A DNA stretch of 64,000 bases, from assembly GCF_039555335.1 (NCBI RefSeq), contig NC_092628.1, positions 69,655,706-69,719,705 of the forward strand, written 5' to 3'. Shown here piece after piece: positions 11,304-22,833 of the stretch. This DNA is from Amphiura filiformis. Its lineage: Eukaryota; Echinodermata; Ophiuroidea; Amphilepidida; Amphiuridae. The position numbers and the translations under genes are program-made. The notes beneath the pieces are model-generated. The model searched no databases. It saw nothing but the letters and a program-made list of their open reading frames with translations, and had not been told where the DNA came from. How positions within the stretch are numbered: position 1 is the first letter of the stretch; each line of letters starts with the position of its first letter.

Positions 11304-11907
11304 CCGCAACTGCTTGCTGAATAATAACAGTATAAATGATCATCACATTATCAAGATCACCTGAATTCTCATTTCAAGGAATTAATATCTTTCCAAGAAA
11401 TTGCAAGCCATACAAAAAAAATACAACTTCTTTTCACCATCAGATCCAAACCATCTAAGATAATATAAGTAAAAAATCTTAACTCCTAATAACAATGTCA
11501 ACCTGTTTCCAATGCTAAGATTTGCATGCTATCTTGTGTCAGTAAGCTTACCATAGCCACCACCCCTTCAATTACTGCTGCATTCTGCCATAAGTACACC
11601 AAAATCCATGTGTAAAACAAGTCAAATAGCATAAATTCAAAATTCATCATATCAGCATGATTTTGAACCTCATCTAACAATTCCTTCAATAATTATTCAA
11701 AATAAAAACTCTAATAGATACCCCCTTACATTTAATAATTTACATTGTGCTTCCCAAATATTAAAACAACTTTCTTTTGATTCATAAATACCACTATAAG
11801 TACTGCAGCCAAAACCTGCACTACACATTAGCAAAGCTCCAAAAGACACCAACAATTCCATTGTACTTGCTTCATTTTGTAACTCTTTGTTTTTTATTTC
11901 CCAACAG
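11304..11907 (+). other. Upstream sequence or 5' intron of the Kelch-like locus
   Basis: No coding signal was seen. The final bases (TTTTTTATTTCCCAACAG) form a good splice acceptor at 11907, so this probably is, or ends as, a 5' UTR intron. Confidence 0.5.
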
Positions 11908-12517
11908 ATCACACCATGGATCAACCGTCTCTAATTGGTTACAACCAATTCCCCTCCATCCTGTGCAGGCACTTAAACGACCTCAGACAGCAAGCCATCT
12001 TTTGTGATGTGACTTTCCTTGTCGAAGAACAACCCATAACAGCTCACAAAGCTATATTGACCTCCATCCCATACTTCGACAGGATGTTTAATTCCAGATT
12101 CAAAGAAACCGTGTTGACCGAAGTGGAACTCCCTGGCATCACCAAACAGGCTTTCAATCACATCATAGATTTCGTGTACACAGGTTACTTCCACCTGACC
12201 CCAAGTACAGCAAAGGATGTGCTCAAAACAGCTTCTTACTTCCTCTTTGAGGAATGTATGATGTCATCGCCCAGAATTTCTAACTCGAAACACAATCTGT
12301 TCCCTCTTGTCTTTTGATGACATTTATGAAATCAGTCATGTCACCAAAGAACACCCAACCTTACAAGCCTTGGCAAGCTTCTACCACCAGCAATTAATTA
12401 AGAACTTTCACCATGCCAAAGAATTCAAACCTCTTCATGGAACACACTACACTTCCTGAGCTCATAGAGTATCTCACCGACAAAAAGATTGAAACTCGCC
12501 ACTGCAAAGAAGACAAG
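11908..12517 (+). pseudogene. Kelch-like protein, BTB and first BACK exon (frameshifted)
   Basis: Kelch-like proteins are usually substrate adaptors of Cullin-3 ubiquitin ligases: BTB binds Cullin-3, BACK links, and Kelch repeats bind substrate. After a strong acceptor at 11907 the frame opens with MDQPSLIGY at 11916. It gives a full BTB domain (FCDVTFLVEEQPITAHKAIL, then the IIDFVYTGY segment). Near 12260 the frame breaks. The BACK homology continues in two other frames (DDIYEISHV from 12316, then LPELIEYLTDKK) and ends at an AAG/GTTAGT donor after 12517. At least three indels and one stop are needed to follow the homology. CCDC125 nearby is clean, so decay is likelier than poor assembly. 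Confidence 0.8.
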
Positions 12518-13374
12518 GTTAGTATAATCTGCCTCATAGTCATATACAAAACATTAACTCTATTGGACGCAATGCTTACACTATAATCTTTTCCAAGCTT
12601 CCTTTGACAACTTAACCATCGCATATACGTGCGCAATGTCAAGCATGTGCATTGGACCTTGTGCAAAATAATATGCACTGGACAGCTAGCAATAAGCTTA
12701 ATTTGTAAAAGGAAATCTGAATAATACTTAAGCTGTGTCTTCCACAATACATATCTCTTAACTTGTATATCACTACATAAACAGAGAAAAAAATTGAAAA
12801 ATATCTCTACACCACTATGTGTTGTAACCATTCAGCTATAAACCCCAAATCAACTATCAACTTCTTTAATAGTTCAACCCTATGTTTGTGTACAAAATAT
12901 TAGTGTTTTTCCAAAAATGTAATTTTAGTCTCTCATCAATTTTAACTATGAATTATGAACCTCAATTCAAAAGACATTTTCTGACAAATTTGCAACAAAA
13001 ATTTAAAGAAGCACAATCTTACATTCTTCTCAATTTCCACCAATCATATTTCAAACTAACTTGTCAACTATCAAGATGTGTTTTTATGTTATTGCTACCA
13101 ATGATATATCATTTGCAAAGTTCCAAAAATTATACAAAATCTTACTCACTTACTAAGCATTTCAACAGTTCCTTTGCAACTGCAGCTAGAAGTAATAACA
13201 ACCAATAATTACGAATGCAAACTTTTTCACAAATTTGAAAAAGAGCACAATATAGTGCTCAGCTCACATGTACCCTCATTGTAAAAGAACCTGTAATAAC
13301 TCTAACACACACAATTATCCATTTATTTACATGGTCTTTCATCAACATTCATTTTCTATTTATCCAATCATCAG
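12518..13374 (+). other. Intron of the Kelch-like locus
   Basis: Bounded by GTTAGT and by TATCCAATCATCAG. It joins two exons in phase 0. Nothing else is recognised inside. Confidence 0.6.
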
Positions 13375-14136
13375 CTCCACTGGGTTGTATTTGCATGGGA
13401 AACCAGACATGCCAACATCACAGAACTACTGCAACATATACGTCTTGGGTTGGTATCATCAAGTCTACTCAGCAGAATTTTCAACGACTCTATGCTTGCC
13501 AACATCACAGAACTACTGCAACATATACGTCTTGGGTTGGTATCATCAAGTCTACTCAGCAGAATATTCAACGACTCTATGCTTGCCAACATCACAGAAC
13601 TACTGCAACATATACGTCTTGGGTTGGTATCATCAAGTCTACTCAGCAGAATCTTCAATGACTCTATGCTTGCCAACATCACAGAACTACTGCAACATAT
13701 ACGTCTTGGGTTGGTATCATCAAGTCTACTCAGCAGAATTTTCAACGACTCTATGCTTGCCAACATCACAGAACTACTGCAACATATACGTCTTGGGTTG
13801 GTATCATCAAGTCTACTCAGCAGAATCTTCAACGACTCTATGCTTGCCAACATCACAGAACTACTGCAACATATACGTCTTGGGTTGGTATCATCAAGTC
13901 TACTCAGCAGAATTTTCAACGACTCTATGCTTGCCAACATCACAGGACTACTGCAACATATACGTCTTGGGTTGGTATCATCAAGTCTACTCAGCAGAAT
14001 TTTCAACGACTCTATGCTTGCCAACATTCCAGAATGCAAAACCCTGAAAACAAATCTAGATAACCTTGCCAACTATGTTGACTATAACCTGCCCGATAAA
14101 CACCCTCACCTCTACGCCAACAGAACCACCATCACA
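13375..14136 (+). pseudogene. Kelch-like protein, second BACK exon with in-frame 29-residue array
   Basis: The exon starts in phase 0 at CTCCACTGG and reads HWVVFAWETRHANITELLQ, the usual BACK helix run. The 29-residue segment NITELLQHIRLGLVSSSLL..DSMLA is then present seven times instead of once. The exon continues as NIPECKTLKTNL and ends at ACA/GTAAGT after 14136. An ordinary Kelch-like protein has a single such segment, so the exon is extended by six units (174 residues) with no frame change. Four of five differences between units are silent. Neighbouring exons are broken, so translation of the whole protein is doubtful. Confidence 0.75.
13414..14022. repeat. Minisatellite, seven 87-bp units
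   Basis: Units start at AACATCACAGAACTACTGC and recur every 87 bp with almost no change. The variable third base in AGAAT[T/A/C]TTC, one AAC/AAT change and one GAA to GGA change are the only differences seen. There are no spacers, so it is not a CRISPR array. The unit lacks stops in several frames, which creates long shadow frames on both strands. Confidence 0.95.
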
Positions 14137-16267
14137 GTAAGTAAACGTCAACTCATTTTGACATCCAGAAGTTAATCTTCAAATTTGTAAATAACAATTT
14201 GAACAAAACGTATGAAATTCACAGTCAAATGAATATTTCAAACAGTTCTCTCAACAAAATAGTGACTCACTTTAATTTTTTGTATGGTAATGATGTACGC
14301 TTGACTCACTATCTAATCACATGCAACTACTGCTCAGCCACACTGCGAATCAGCCGTAAAGTCAACCCCGGTCAAATTAGTTTTATTTCGTATTTAAAAA
14401 ATATATATCATAAGCTTTAAAATAGTATATCATTTGACTTCAAACGCTATCCAGAAGCAGGGTTATGGTTTGTTGCACCATGGTTGCACTCTGCTCCTAC
14501 AAAAAAATGGTAATTTTTCCGGTTTCATGTGTGTCTCTTTTTCTACATTGCTGGTAATAAAGTCCTAATTGGCAATCATTTCAAATCATCCCCAAGTCAA
14601 CCAGGTTCAGGAATGTCCTCTCATTGTTATTGTTGGTTAGACATGATAGATAGACAAAATACAATGCAATTGTAACCAACCACTTGGACAGGATTTAGCC
14701 AAAGCAAACAAACACTAGAGCTATTTAATGATTAGATTATTATCCTCTTCAGCAATAGGATTATTGATTGGTTTAAACACTATCAAATGAAACACATGTC
14801 ACCCCTAATTCAGACACCTATGAATACGACCTGTACGAACATTTTGCACTGTATCACAAAATACAATTTTCAGAGCTTACAACTCATTTGTAGTGTCCAC
14901 TCACATATTTGAAATCACTCTTGCAACATACCTTCAAATCAAGGTATGCCGGCACTCATGTAGCAGAACAACATGATACGTGCAAACTGAGCCAACCTTA
15001 ACTTGTAGACCTATACTTTGTTTCACCTCAAGTTTAAAAGTATCATCAATGCGCCAATCATTAATTAAAGGTTAGCTTAAGATTAGAATTATGCTTATGA
15101 TATGTTCAGATTTAGCAATAGGATTATACACAAAATAATTACATGCAGGATCTACCCAAAGTAGCTTGATGGATGAATGAAAAGCTACAGAGGGCTCAAA
15201 CAAAATCAAACACTTATCAGAACCACAATCCTATCGTGATCAACCAGTAACCTTTCATTTTTCGCCCCCCACCTTTATTGTGGGGGCCACCTACATTACA
15301 AACCGCGTAATTCCAATTGCTCCATGTCTGTATCAAGCTGGCAATCAGGTCAGTGGTTCTCCGCTAAATCTGTGCTGCTAATCCAAAACATTGGCACTCC
15401 CTATTAGTTAATTCCTTTCAACTTGATTTTTAGCCCCCACACATATGTACACCTTGTGTAATCATCCAAATGCTTGCCTGCCTGGATGTTTTGTGCAGCT
15501 AGCTAGATAGCTGCCTGTCCAAATAGAAGCAAATTCATGAATCCACTATGCAACTCCAACACAAAATAATCCACTTCAAACTTGCAGGGATATGAGAGTT
15601 CCTCTTTTCAGCTGATTTCCTCTTTTTTTGTTGCCAAAATTTACGCCTTTTCCTTTTATTTTCAGCCCATATTTGGCATTTTTACCCCGATTTAACGCTG
15701 CTTTTGCAGCATTTTCCTCGTTTTTGGTTTGTGGCCTCTCACACCCCTGAACTTGGTACAGTCATGGGATATGGTGGCCTGATGCGCTGTATAATTTTGT
15801 ATCAAAAATGTCCATATTTATGAATATTGATCAGCTTATTTGCTTTTTTTGCCTACATTTTCATTAACACAAAAACCAATCTACTTCAAACTTGGTACAG
15901 TGATTGGATATGATGGTCTGACATTCCGTATAGTTACTGCCTATTATTTCTATTTATATACTTTAATTATTTACCATTTTTGTGTGGTGTCCACCTTAAT
16001 TACAACTCCATAAACCTAATTTTCATAATTGTGAGAAGTGTTTTTTGTAGCCATAAAAAACAAATTGCTCCAATTTCATGATCCCATATGAACTAAACTG
16101 CCTGTTATATCAAACCAAACCTGTAGTACCTACAAAAGTACTTAAAAATAATGACTCCCAATCAAACATCTCAAGAACACATAACCCAATAGATCCACAA
16201 CTTAAATATATTATTAATAACACTATTTATTTCTTCATTTCTTTCCCATTAATTTTTCTCCCCACAG
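14137..16267 (+). other. Large intron of the Kelch-like locus
   Basis: Bounded by GTAAGT and CTCCCCACAG, phase 0 on both sides. Three loosely similar blocks at about 15560, 15745 and 15870 share ACTTCAAACTTGG and GGATATGRTGG words and look like an old internal duplication. No gene is recognised. Confidence 0.6.
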
Positions 16268-17092
16268 GCACTACCTTCACTACTTCAAGACCGCTACCGA
16301 AGACCTACACTACATACAGAAAGAGGACCCCACCACTACAGCTTGGAAACCTGCCAACCATTCCCTGACCAAATAACGTCAGACCCATTAATCAGGGATA
16401 TAAACACTAACGGTTATTCACTAATCTTCCACCAACCTCATATCTACGCAGCGGGTGGTTTTGCTAACGAAGGCGATCCTATAGAAGACATTGAACCCAC
16501 ACCCCTTGGCAGTATACACACAAACACCTGGACAACTCTTCCTACTATGCTCACCCCTCTATATACAACCCAATCCTAGTCAGCATACAACCACACATAT
16601 ACGCCATTTGAGAATTCAATTCCCAACCTGACATCCAACGCTTTGATACAAACACACAAATATGGCAATACATCAACTCTACTCCACTCCTTCACACGAT
16701 CACACCAACATCAGCAATTCATTACAACCAACAACTCCTCATCAGTGGTACATCATTCGAGTACACAGAATATCCAGACATGGAGTATATAATTCCACGC
16801 TACGGATACCCAAACAATCCACTACTAAGACTAGACTACGACTTCTTCCCTTCTCAAGTAGACACATACATATTACACTACAATCCCCAACAAGACACTT
16901 GGACAATGATATATCACACAACATTCTCATCCCAACTCAATCAACCCCTTGTCGACCACCTCCATTCACACCTTCCAATTCATCCCTCTCATACTTCCTG
17001 ACCCTTTCAGCTGTTCATACACAATAACAGTCCCTATCTCCGCACATCACAAATCACAAACAACACCATCACAACCACAGTTGAAACTAGAT
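16268..17092 (+). pseudogene. Kelch-like protein, Kelch-repeat exon (decayed)
   Basis: The exon opens in phase 0 with ALPSLLQDRYRRPTLHT and reads NTNGYSLIFHQPHIYAAGGF, a Kelch blade, and NTWTTLPTM. The frame shifts near 16560. The next blade (QRFDTNTQIWQYI, then QLLISGT) follows a TGA at about 16608, and a further piece reads ILHYNPQQDTWTM. The double glycines that mark Kelch blades are mostly missing. The plus strand is strikingly poor in G here. It is broken beyond use as it stands. Confidence 0.7.
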
Positions 17093-17136
17093 GGACCGCG
17101 GTTCTCGGATGTCGCGGTTTTCACAGCGTCGACCGT

Positions 17137-17972
17137 GATGCCTCCACCAAAGGGAGCGATGTGGCACTCAACCTCAGATGATCTCTGGGTGACCCCGGAT
17201 GACCCCAAAATGACCTTCCAAATATTTGGCTCTAAATGTTGACTGTACCCACCAAGTTTCATGCATGTATGACAGTTTTTACTAATTTGACCTCAGATGA
17301 CCCCAATATGACCTCCCAAAAATTTGGCTCTAAATGTTGACTGTACCCACCAAGTTTCATGCCCATATGCTAGTTTTTACTAATTTGACCTCAGATGACC
17401 CCTGGATGACCTCAAAATGACCTTCAAAATTTCGCTCTAAATGTTGACTGTACCCACCAAGTTTCATGCCCATACGACAGTTTTTACTAATTTGACCTCA
17501 GATGACCCCTGGGTGACCCCAAAATGACCTTCCAAAAATTTGGCTCTAAATGTTGATTGTATGTACCAAGTATCATGGCCATACAACAGTTTTTGCTCAT
17601 TTGACCTCAGATGACCCCTGGGTGACCTCAGGTGACCTTGACCCACTAACCAATACAAACTTGTTCTGCCTGGGGTCAAGATGCACCCACCCACCAAGTT
17701 TGAGAGCGTCGACCCCTAGTCTCTGAGAAAAGAGGTAAATAAGGAAAATGGGCCCCTGACCTCAAATGACCTTTAACCTCAGTATATGACCTTGAACCTC
17801 ACCCAAAAAAAAAAAGTAGCCAGAGTTTTTGACCATGACCCACCTATCCTGAAAATCTGAAGTCAATCCGCCCATGCATGCCGAGATATAGCGTCCGGAC
17901 GGAAGCACGGAAGCTCGGAAGCACGGAAGCACGGACATTGCAAAAACAGTATGCCTCGCGGTGGAGGCATAA
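17137..17972. mobile_element. Repeat element with ~108-bp tandem units inserted in the Kelch locus
   Basis: ATGCCTCCACC at about 17138 and its inverse GGTGGAGGCAT ending at about 17970 may be short terminal repeats. Between them lie four to five imperfect units starting near 17171, 17290, 17389, 17498 and 17606. Each has CTCTAAATGTTGACTGTACC, CCACCAAGTTTCATGCC and several TGACCT/TGACCC hexamers. Four 8-bp CGGAAGCA units lie near 17899-17935. The lack of a G deficit here, unlike the flanking exon, fits a foreign insertion. Class unknown; the outer limits may be off by some tens of bases. Confidence 0.65.
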
Positions 17973-18148
17973 AAATCATCCAAGATAACAACCCTCACAC
18001 TTTCACTATTGGACAAGCAATAAACCAACATGACACTTTCACACAACATTTTACAGATGAATACATCCATCAACTTTGGGAATATATTCCAGTGGACACC
18101 AACACAATTCGCATATGCTCTACACCATCTCCATATTTGCTGGAATAG
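17973..18148 (+). pseudogene. Possible 3' end of the Kelch-like protein
   Basis: After the insertion a frame reads IIQDNNPHTFTIGQAINQ through VDTNTIRICSTPSPYLLE and stops at 18148. It shares the A/C-rich style of the exon before the insertion. No specific Kelch motif is seen, so assignment rests on position and composition. Confidence 0.35.
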
Positions 18149-18627
18149 TGTGATTTAGTGTGATTTAGTCTTTTCTGAAGTACAATATTGGCATTTTACA
18201 GTGGTTGCTTCAAAATGATTTCAAAATGAGTGCAGTACTCGCAACCTGCAACTTGTAAGTTCATTTCTTTTAAAGCAGATGAACCACACTTTGATTCTTT
18301 TTATTTGAAAATCAAGCAAGTCCTAATTTTTTATGAAGAAAAATATTTCAATATAAAAGAATTATTGTTTCTTAAACATAATCAATATCCTGGCAATGTC
18401 GCACCCCTCCACAACCCCATCGACCATAGCAACAGTCCTGTGCCCAATGAATACAGGTTGGAATTTTTGATATTTGACACTTACGTTAGAGGCGCGAGGG
18501 GAGGGGGTTAGCCTTCTAACAAAAGGACTTTCATTTATAGGGCTTCATCGAACTTTTTGGCAACAGCAAAAAAACAAAAGAAAAGTTGCAGCATGGATAC
18601 TGATATTGGACTCTGTCATGTTTGACA

Positions 18628-18917
18628 TTTGCTTAAAAAGTTACCTTTTTCAGAGTCATCATTGAGCAGTTACGTAGCTTGCGACACCATCATGCGTCTT
18701 CATTCAGCGTAGTGATGTATTGTTTACAATCCTCCGGATGCCGGATACGACCTGCCCGCCATCTACAATGATCTGCTGACACTTGATCACCCATCGGGTG
18801 GTCATGTGACCGGAGGATAAACAATACATCACTACGCTGAATGAAGACGCCGTGATGGTGTCGCAAGCTACGTCGCTGCTCAATGATGACTCTGAAAAAG
18901 GTAACTTTTTAAGCAAA
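18628..18917. repeat. Fold-back repeat, about 110-bp arms
   Basis: Arm 18628-18737 (TTTGCTTAAAAAGTTACC to AATCCTCCGG) is mirrored by 18810-18917 with a few differences and a 72-bp spacer. No target duplication could be fixed. Confidence 0.85.
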
Positions 18918-19018
18918 AGAAAAGTTGTTTGCACATGGATATAATTTAAAACCAAGTACAGATATGATTGAAAATTCATCTCCTTAAACTATTCTTGAAT
19001 GGTATTTTATAACTTTGT

Positions 19019-19537
19019 ATATAGAGCGAATCCAAATAGCGCATTCCTACACCTGACTAGCAGCCTTTAGTTGGGTAGCCGTCGGCTACAATGCACTCAA
19101 AATGTGAAATGATTGGCCTTGGCGGAAATTTTAAACTGCATTCCATCACCCGTTTTACACCTTCGCGAAAACACAGGTAGACAAAAGAATAACACAATAC
19201 AGTTCGCTTCGACAAAACACACATCATGGTCTATTCGCTGTTGAAGTGACATAATAATCGGATTAACTACACGCGATATTTATGCATTGATGTACTTGCG
19301 AACAAAAGGACTATATGTATGAATAGATGCGACGGGATTACCTGCGGAATTATCTCCATTATATATATTATTAGCTACTATTCTATTAACCCTCCTCGTC
19401 CTTGCATCTTCTCTAGGTGTTAGGCGGTTTTTATTTGCACAATTGGACGCTCAAAGCACCGGGTTGGTGCTAGCGGCTACCCAAAGATGTCCGACCAAAT
19501 CCTCACCATGACTTGGCTACTTGGATTCGTCTATATG
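19019..19537. mobile_element. Degraded TIR element
   Basis: ATATAGAGCGAATCCAAATAGC at the left mirrors GCTACTTGGATTCGTCTATAT at the right. GGGTAGCCG blocks sit inward on both sides. Its 19309-19365 segment, reversed, resembles 52432-52485, so the family is dispersed. Confidence 0.5.
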
Positions 19538-21005
19538 TACTTGACAAAGAATGTTCATAATAAGCAGCTACTAATAAGTCCAAGAGTCCATGGCAATCTT
19601 TCAGAAAGCATAAACTGCTCTGAGGTAGAAATGCAATGTTTCCTACAAGTACAGATTTTGTAAATATTAGCCTTGTTTAACCATGTTTTGTAAAATTCAT
19701 TGCATTTATATACAAACATAACAACCTTAAAATGATCTTACCTAAGACAAGGCACAATAACATGTGTGAAAAAATATATATTTTGATACCTTCCTTTCAA
19801 CTCCATTCCAGCCATAACACTTCCATCCATTCCATCCATACATTGTTAATATATTATTAATATATTAAAAACTTGCTGCAATATTATTTATAGCCTTGTC
19901 TTGTCTCAAATCCAGAGTGCTTTCAGTGTGCCTTACCATGGTTGCATTGCCACAAAAGGACAAAAGCACTCTTTTAAGTAGTGCATCCAGATATGCACTA
20001 TTTCATGCAAGTTAATAAATGTATTTTGTATTTGTAATATTATATTCAAGGAGCATTTTGTCATTCTAGCATCCTCTCTTTTGACCTTTCTCAGTAGATA
20101 TACAATGTACACACAAAAAGTTCATTTCCAAAATTCAGTTGATACCCATTTAGAGATTTAATGTAAAAACAAATTTGGCAATACTTTTGCTGAACAAAAT
20201 TGCTGCAAAACATTGTTTGCACATGAACATGCATGTATCATGTGCTTTCCAGTAGTATAAAAAATGGAACTTTTTTTGGAAAAAAATGAGGATGAGCCTG
20301 CAAATCACAAAATGCCCCTTTAACCATGTTCATATAGAATTAGTTGTATACCTTAAAAACTGTGTACATAATAAGAAGCTGTATCACATGGCTACATGAT
20401 AATCCATGGCAATCTTTCAGATAATTTTCAGAATCTAAGATAGAAAGGCAAACTTTCATACAATACAAGTACAAATATTCATTTGCCCTAACCCAATATT
20501 GATAAAAACTGAACTAGAGGTTTTCTGTCAACAACTGATAAAATGGCATAGTATTTTACACTCAAATATTTAAAGATTGTATAAGGTCTCCTATCATTGT
20601 TATGACTTCTTGAATACCACTTTGGAACTTGTAAGTGCTTGTTGATATCAACGAGGTAACCCATTCAACTAGTAAACACATCCAATTAAAACCCTCTCTC
20701 TTAGAGCTAAATGGACTTAACATATTTTGTAAATATTTACCATGTCTATGTAGTATTAGTTGTATTTATGTCCAACTGTAAGAACCTGATAATGATCTTG
20801 CCTAGTAAAACTAATAGGCACAATGATGTGTGTTGAAGAAAAAACAACTTCCAACTGTAACCACTTCTATCCATTAATTGAATAAAATATAGTTTGTCAT
20901 AAATATTTCAATGATCCAAATTTTATGATTATCGTATTCAATACTATCTAATTTTAGTATCCCTGCCCATACAAAACGAAGTAAGCCAATATTTGATATA
21001 TTTTG
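19538..21005. repeat. Old internal duplications, no gene
   Basis: TCCATGGCAATCTTTCAG with preceding CATAATAAG occurs at about 19587 and 20402. AATGATCTTRCCTA with AGGCACAAT follows at about 19731 and 20793. These are diverged copies of one unit. No coding frame is convincing. Confidence 0.5.
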
Positions 21006-21046
21006 TTTTATGATGATTTAATTATATTAAAAGGACTGTTTATAAA

Positions 21047-21301
21047 ATGAACATTTCTGTATTTTGGTTTAATTTTAAGGATTCAATGGAGTTCACTCAT
21101 GATTTCATCATGCAAAATAGCCTTCTACAATGTGCACAATCAAGTGGTATAAACTACAGAAAGACCGCTGTTAATTGGGCCAGCTTTCACCGTGAGATAT
21201 TTGTCAATTGGGTGTGGATAAATATTCTGGGGACAGGCCCAGACAAATACCCCCTCATGTTTGAAGGGGACATTGAAATTGACGAGAGTATGTTCGGGTA
21301 G
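21047..21301 (+). pseudogene. Merlin transposase fragment in the full R copy
   Basis: This 84-codon frame differs from the one at 10792 by one residue (Lys-Asp against Lys-Asn in NFKDSMEF). It ends at the same stop right after the EIDESMFG motif. Identical truncation in both copies shows that the fragment was already broken before R spread. Confidence 0.75.
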
Positions 21302-21329
21302 AGAGCTTCTCATCTGATATTTGAATGCT

Positions 21330-21895
21330 TCCAATTTATTTTATGTTTATCAATTCAAGACCTATTCAACAAGATAAGTGGATTTTTACTGAAAATCAAA
21401 TTCCTCTGAACAAAATAACATCATTGGTGACAGACGGCGCGCCAGCTATGCTCGGCACACATAATGGACTAGCCGCGAAGTTGAAAGCTGTCAACCCAAA
21501 CCTCACCTCTTATCACTGCATTATACACAATTCCGTCTCATGCATGAAACTATTAAAAAGCTAAATATGAAGACACCATGAGCACGATAATCAAACTTGT
21601 TAACTTTCTGAGAGCGAATTCATTTTTGCGGCATAGGCAACTTAAACAATTCCTCCTAGAAAACTAAGCAAGCTACTGTGATGTGCCGTTTCATAATGCA
21701 GTTCGCTGGTTGAGCAAAGGCACAACATTGAAGGTAGTTTGGGAAGTAATTTACGACATTTCAAGCTTTCTTGCTGCTATGAATCCCACCCCAACCATCG
21801 TGCCATTTGTGGAATTCCTATCAGACAATGAAGAGATGGAAATCAGTGCATTTCTAGTTGACGTGTTTGGTCACCTGAAGTGCAAGGTTGGTTTG
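21330..21895 (+). pseudogene. hAT transposase remnant
   Basis: The first part reads PLNKITSLVTDGAPAMLG and HCIIHNSVSCMKLLKS. After a stop and frame change it continues as VPFHNAVRWLSKGTTLK, then DISSFLAAM and SAFLVDVFGHLK. The order TDGAPAM, HCIIH, (V/R)RWLS(K/R)G, FL, FL(V/A)D(I/V)F is that of hAT transposases similar to ZBED/Charlie proteins. The N-terminal zinc finger and C-terminal dimerisation region are missing. Several stops make it inactive. Confidence 0.8.
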
Positions 21896-22679
21896 ACCCA
21901 TGGAGTCATCTACCAAAAGGCACGGGAAGTAATCAATGTCAACTCCAGGTATTACATGGTGGGTGAATGTCTATGTTGCAGTAGACAGCCACACTGCTAG
22001 TTGGCAATATGGATCAATTAGTGGATCATATACTATTGGAGTTGGAGAATGGATTGAAGGCAGACTTGGGAACTGTGCAGGCATTCCTCCAAGAATCCCT
22101 TTCTGAATCAAATTGATGCACCTGCAAGTACAAGTGCAACACTGCATTAGAAGCAAGAACATATAGGGTGCAGAAAAAGGGTAAATGTTACTAGTATTAG
22201 TAAGAATTATGTCTCAGTAATTCAAACCAATTGTTTTTGCCATAACAAGGCCGCAGTTGAATCAGCAACAATTATAGGTCAAGGTCTATATACTGTTTCA
22301 GTTTGCTTTTTAGCAAAATAGTACACTTGTTCAAACAGCATCAACTAAAATGACTTGCTATAAAACTTCCCTGAAGTTTACAGAATTCTAAAATCTGACA
22401 ATCTTGTTTTTGACTTAAGATACAAGGCTGTAAATTAAAACCAGAGGATTTGAGAATCTTAAACCAGTACTTTTATAAAGCTGTGAAACATAGTAGAATG
22501 TTTTTGTCACCGACTTTGTACTATTAAAATTGCTGTTCTACATAGATTTACATAGTGTTGTAATCTTGTGCTTTATTTTGTTTGTGTTAGAACTTTATAA
22601 AATTCAATATCAAAGATCTTGTATGGTTGTAAAGATGGTGGCCCATGCTCTGTCTTTCCAGCATTAAAAAGCAATTGGT

Positions 22680-22830
22680 AACATGTATCAATTAGTGGAT
22701 CATATGCTATTGGAGTTGGGGAATGGAGTGAAGTAATTGCAAGTACAGCTTAGCACTGCAGAAGAGGCATTAATAATGGGGTAGAGAAAGAGCTGCTTAC
22801 CACAGCTACTAATTATGCCTAGTACAAGTA
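22680..22830 (+). repeat. Decayed R tail copy
   Basis: ATCAATTAGTGGATCATATG and TATTGGAGTTGGGGAATGG match 22013-22052. They are followed by shortened matches to GCAAGTACA and GCACTGCAGAAG. It is older than the other copies. Confidence 0.6.
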
Positions 22831-22833
22831 CAC

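Larger units (their letters stand above)
21006..22595 (+). repeat. Composite repeat R, full copy (1.59 kb)
   Basis: This is the only uninterrupted R copy. In order it has TTTTATGATGATTTAATT, the Merlin fragment, hAT fragments to about 21890, and a non-coding tail ending GTGTTAGAACTTT. The intact TAA at 22218-22220 is the empty site of the 9.2-kb element. No terminal inverted repeat or clear target duplication was seen at its ends, so its true borders are inferred only from shared sequence with copies 1 and 2. Confidence 0.8.

Noticed and set aside
13414..14022. CRISPR-like regular repeats
   Set aside because: Units are contiguous with no unique spacers, and the genome is eukaryotic.
13268..14072. 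Long frames of 233-259 codons in other frames and on the minus strand over the 87-bp array
   Set aside because: The unit length is a multiple of three and lacks stops in several frames. Only the Kelch frame matches a known domain and has splice sites in phase.
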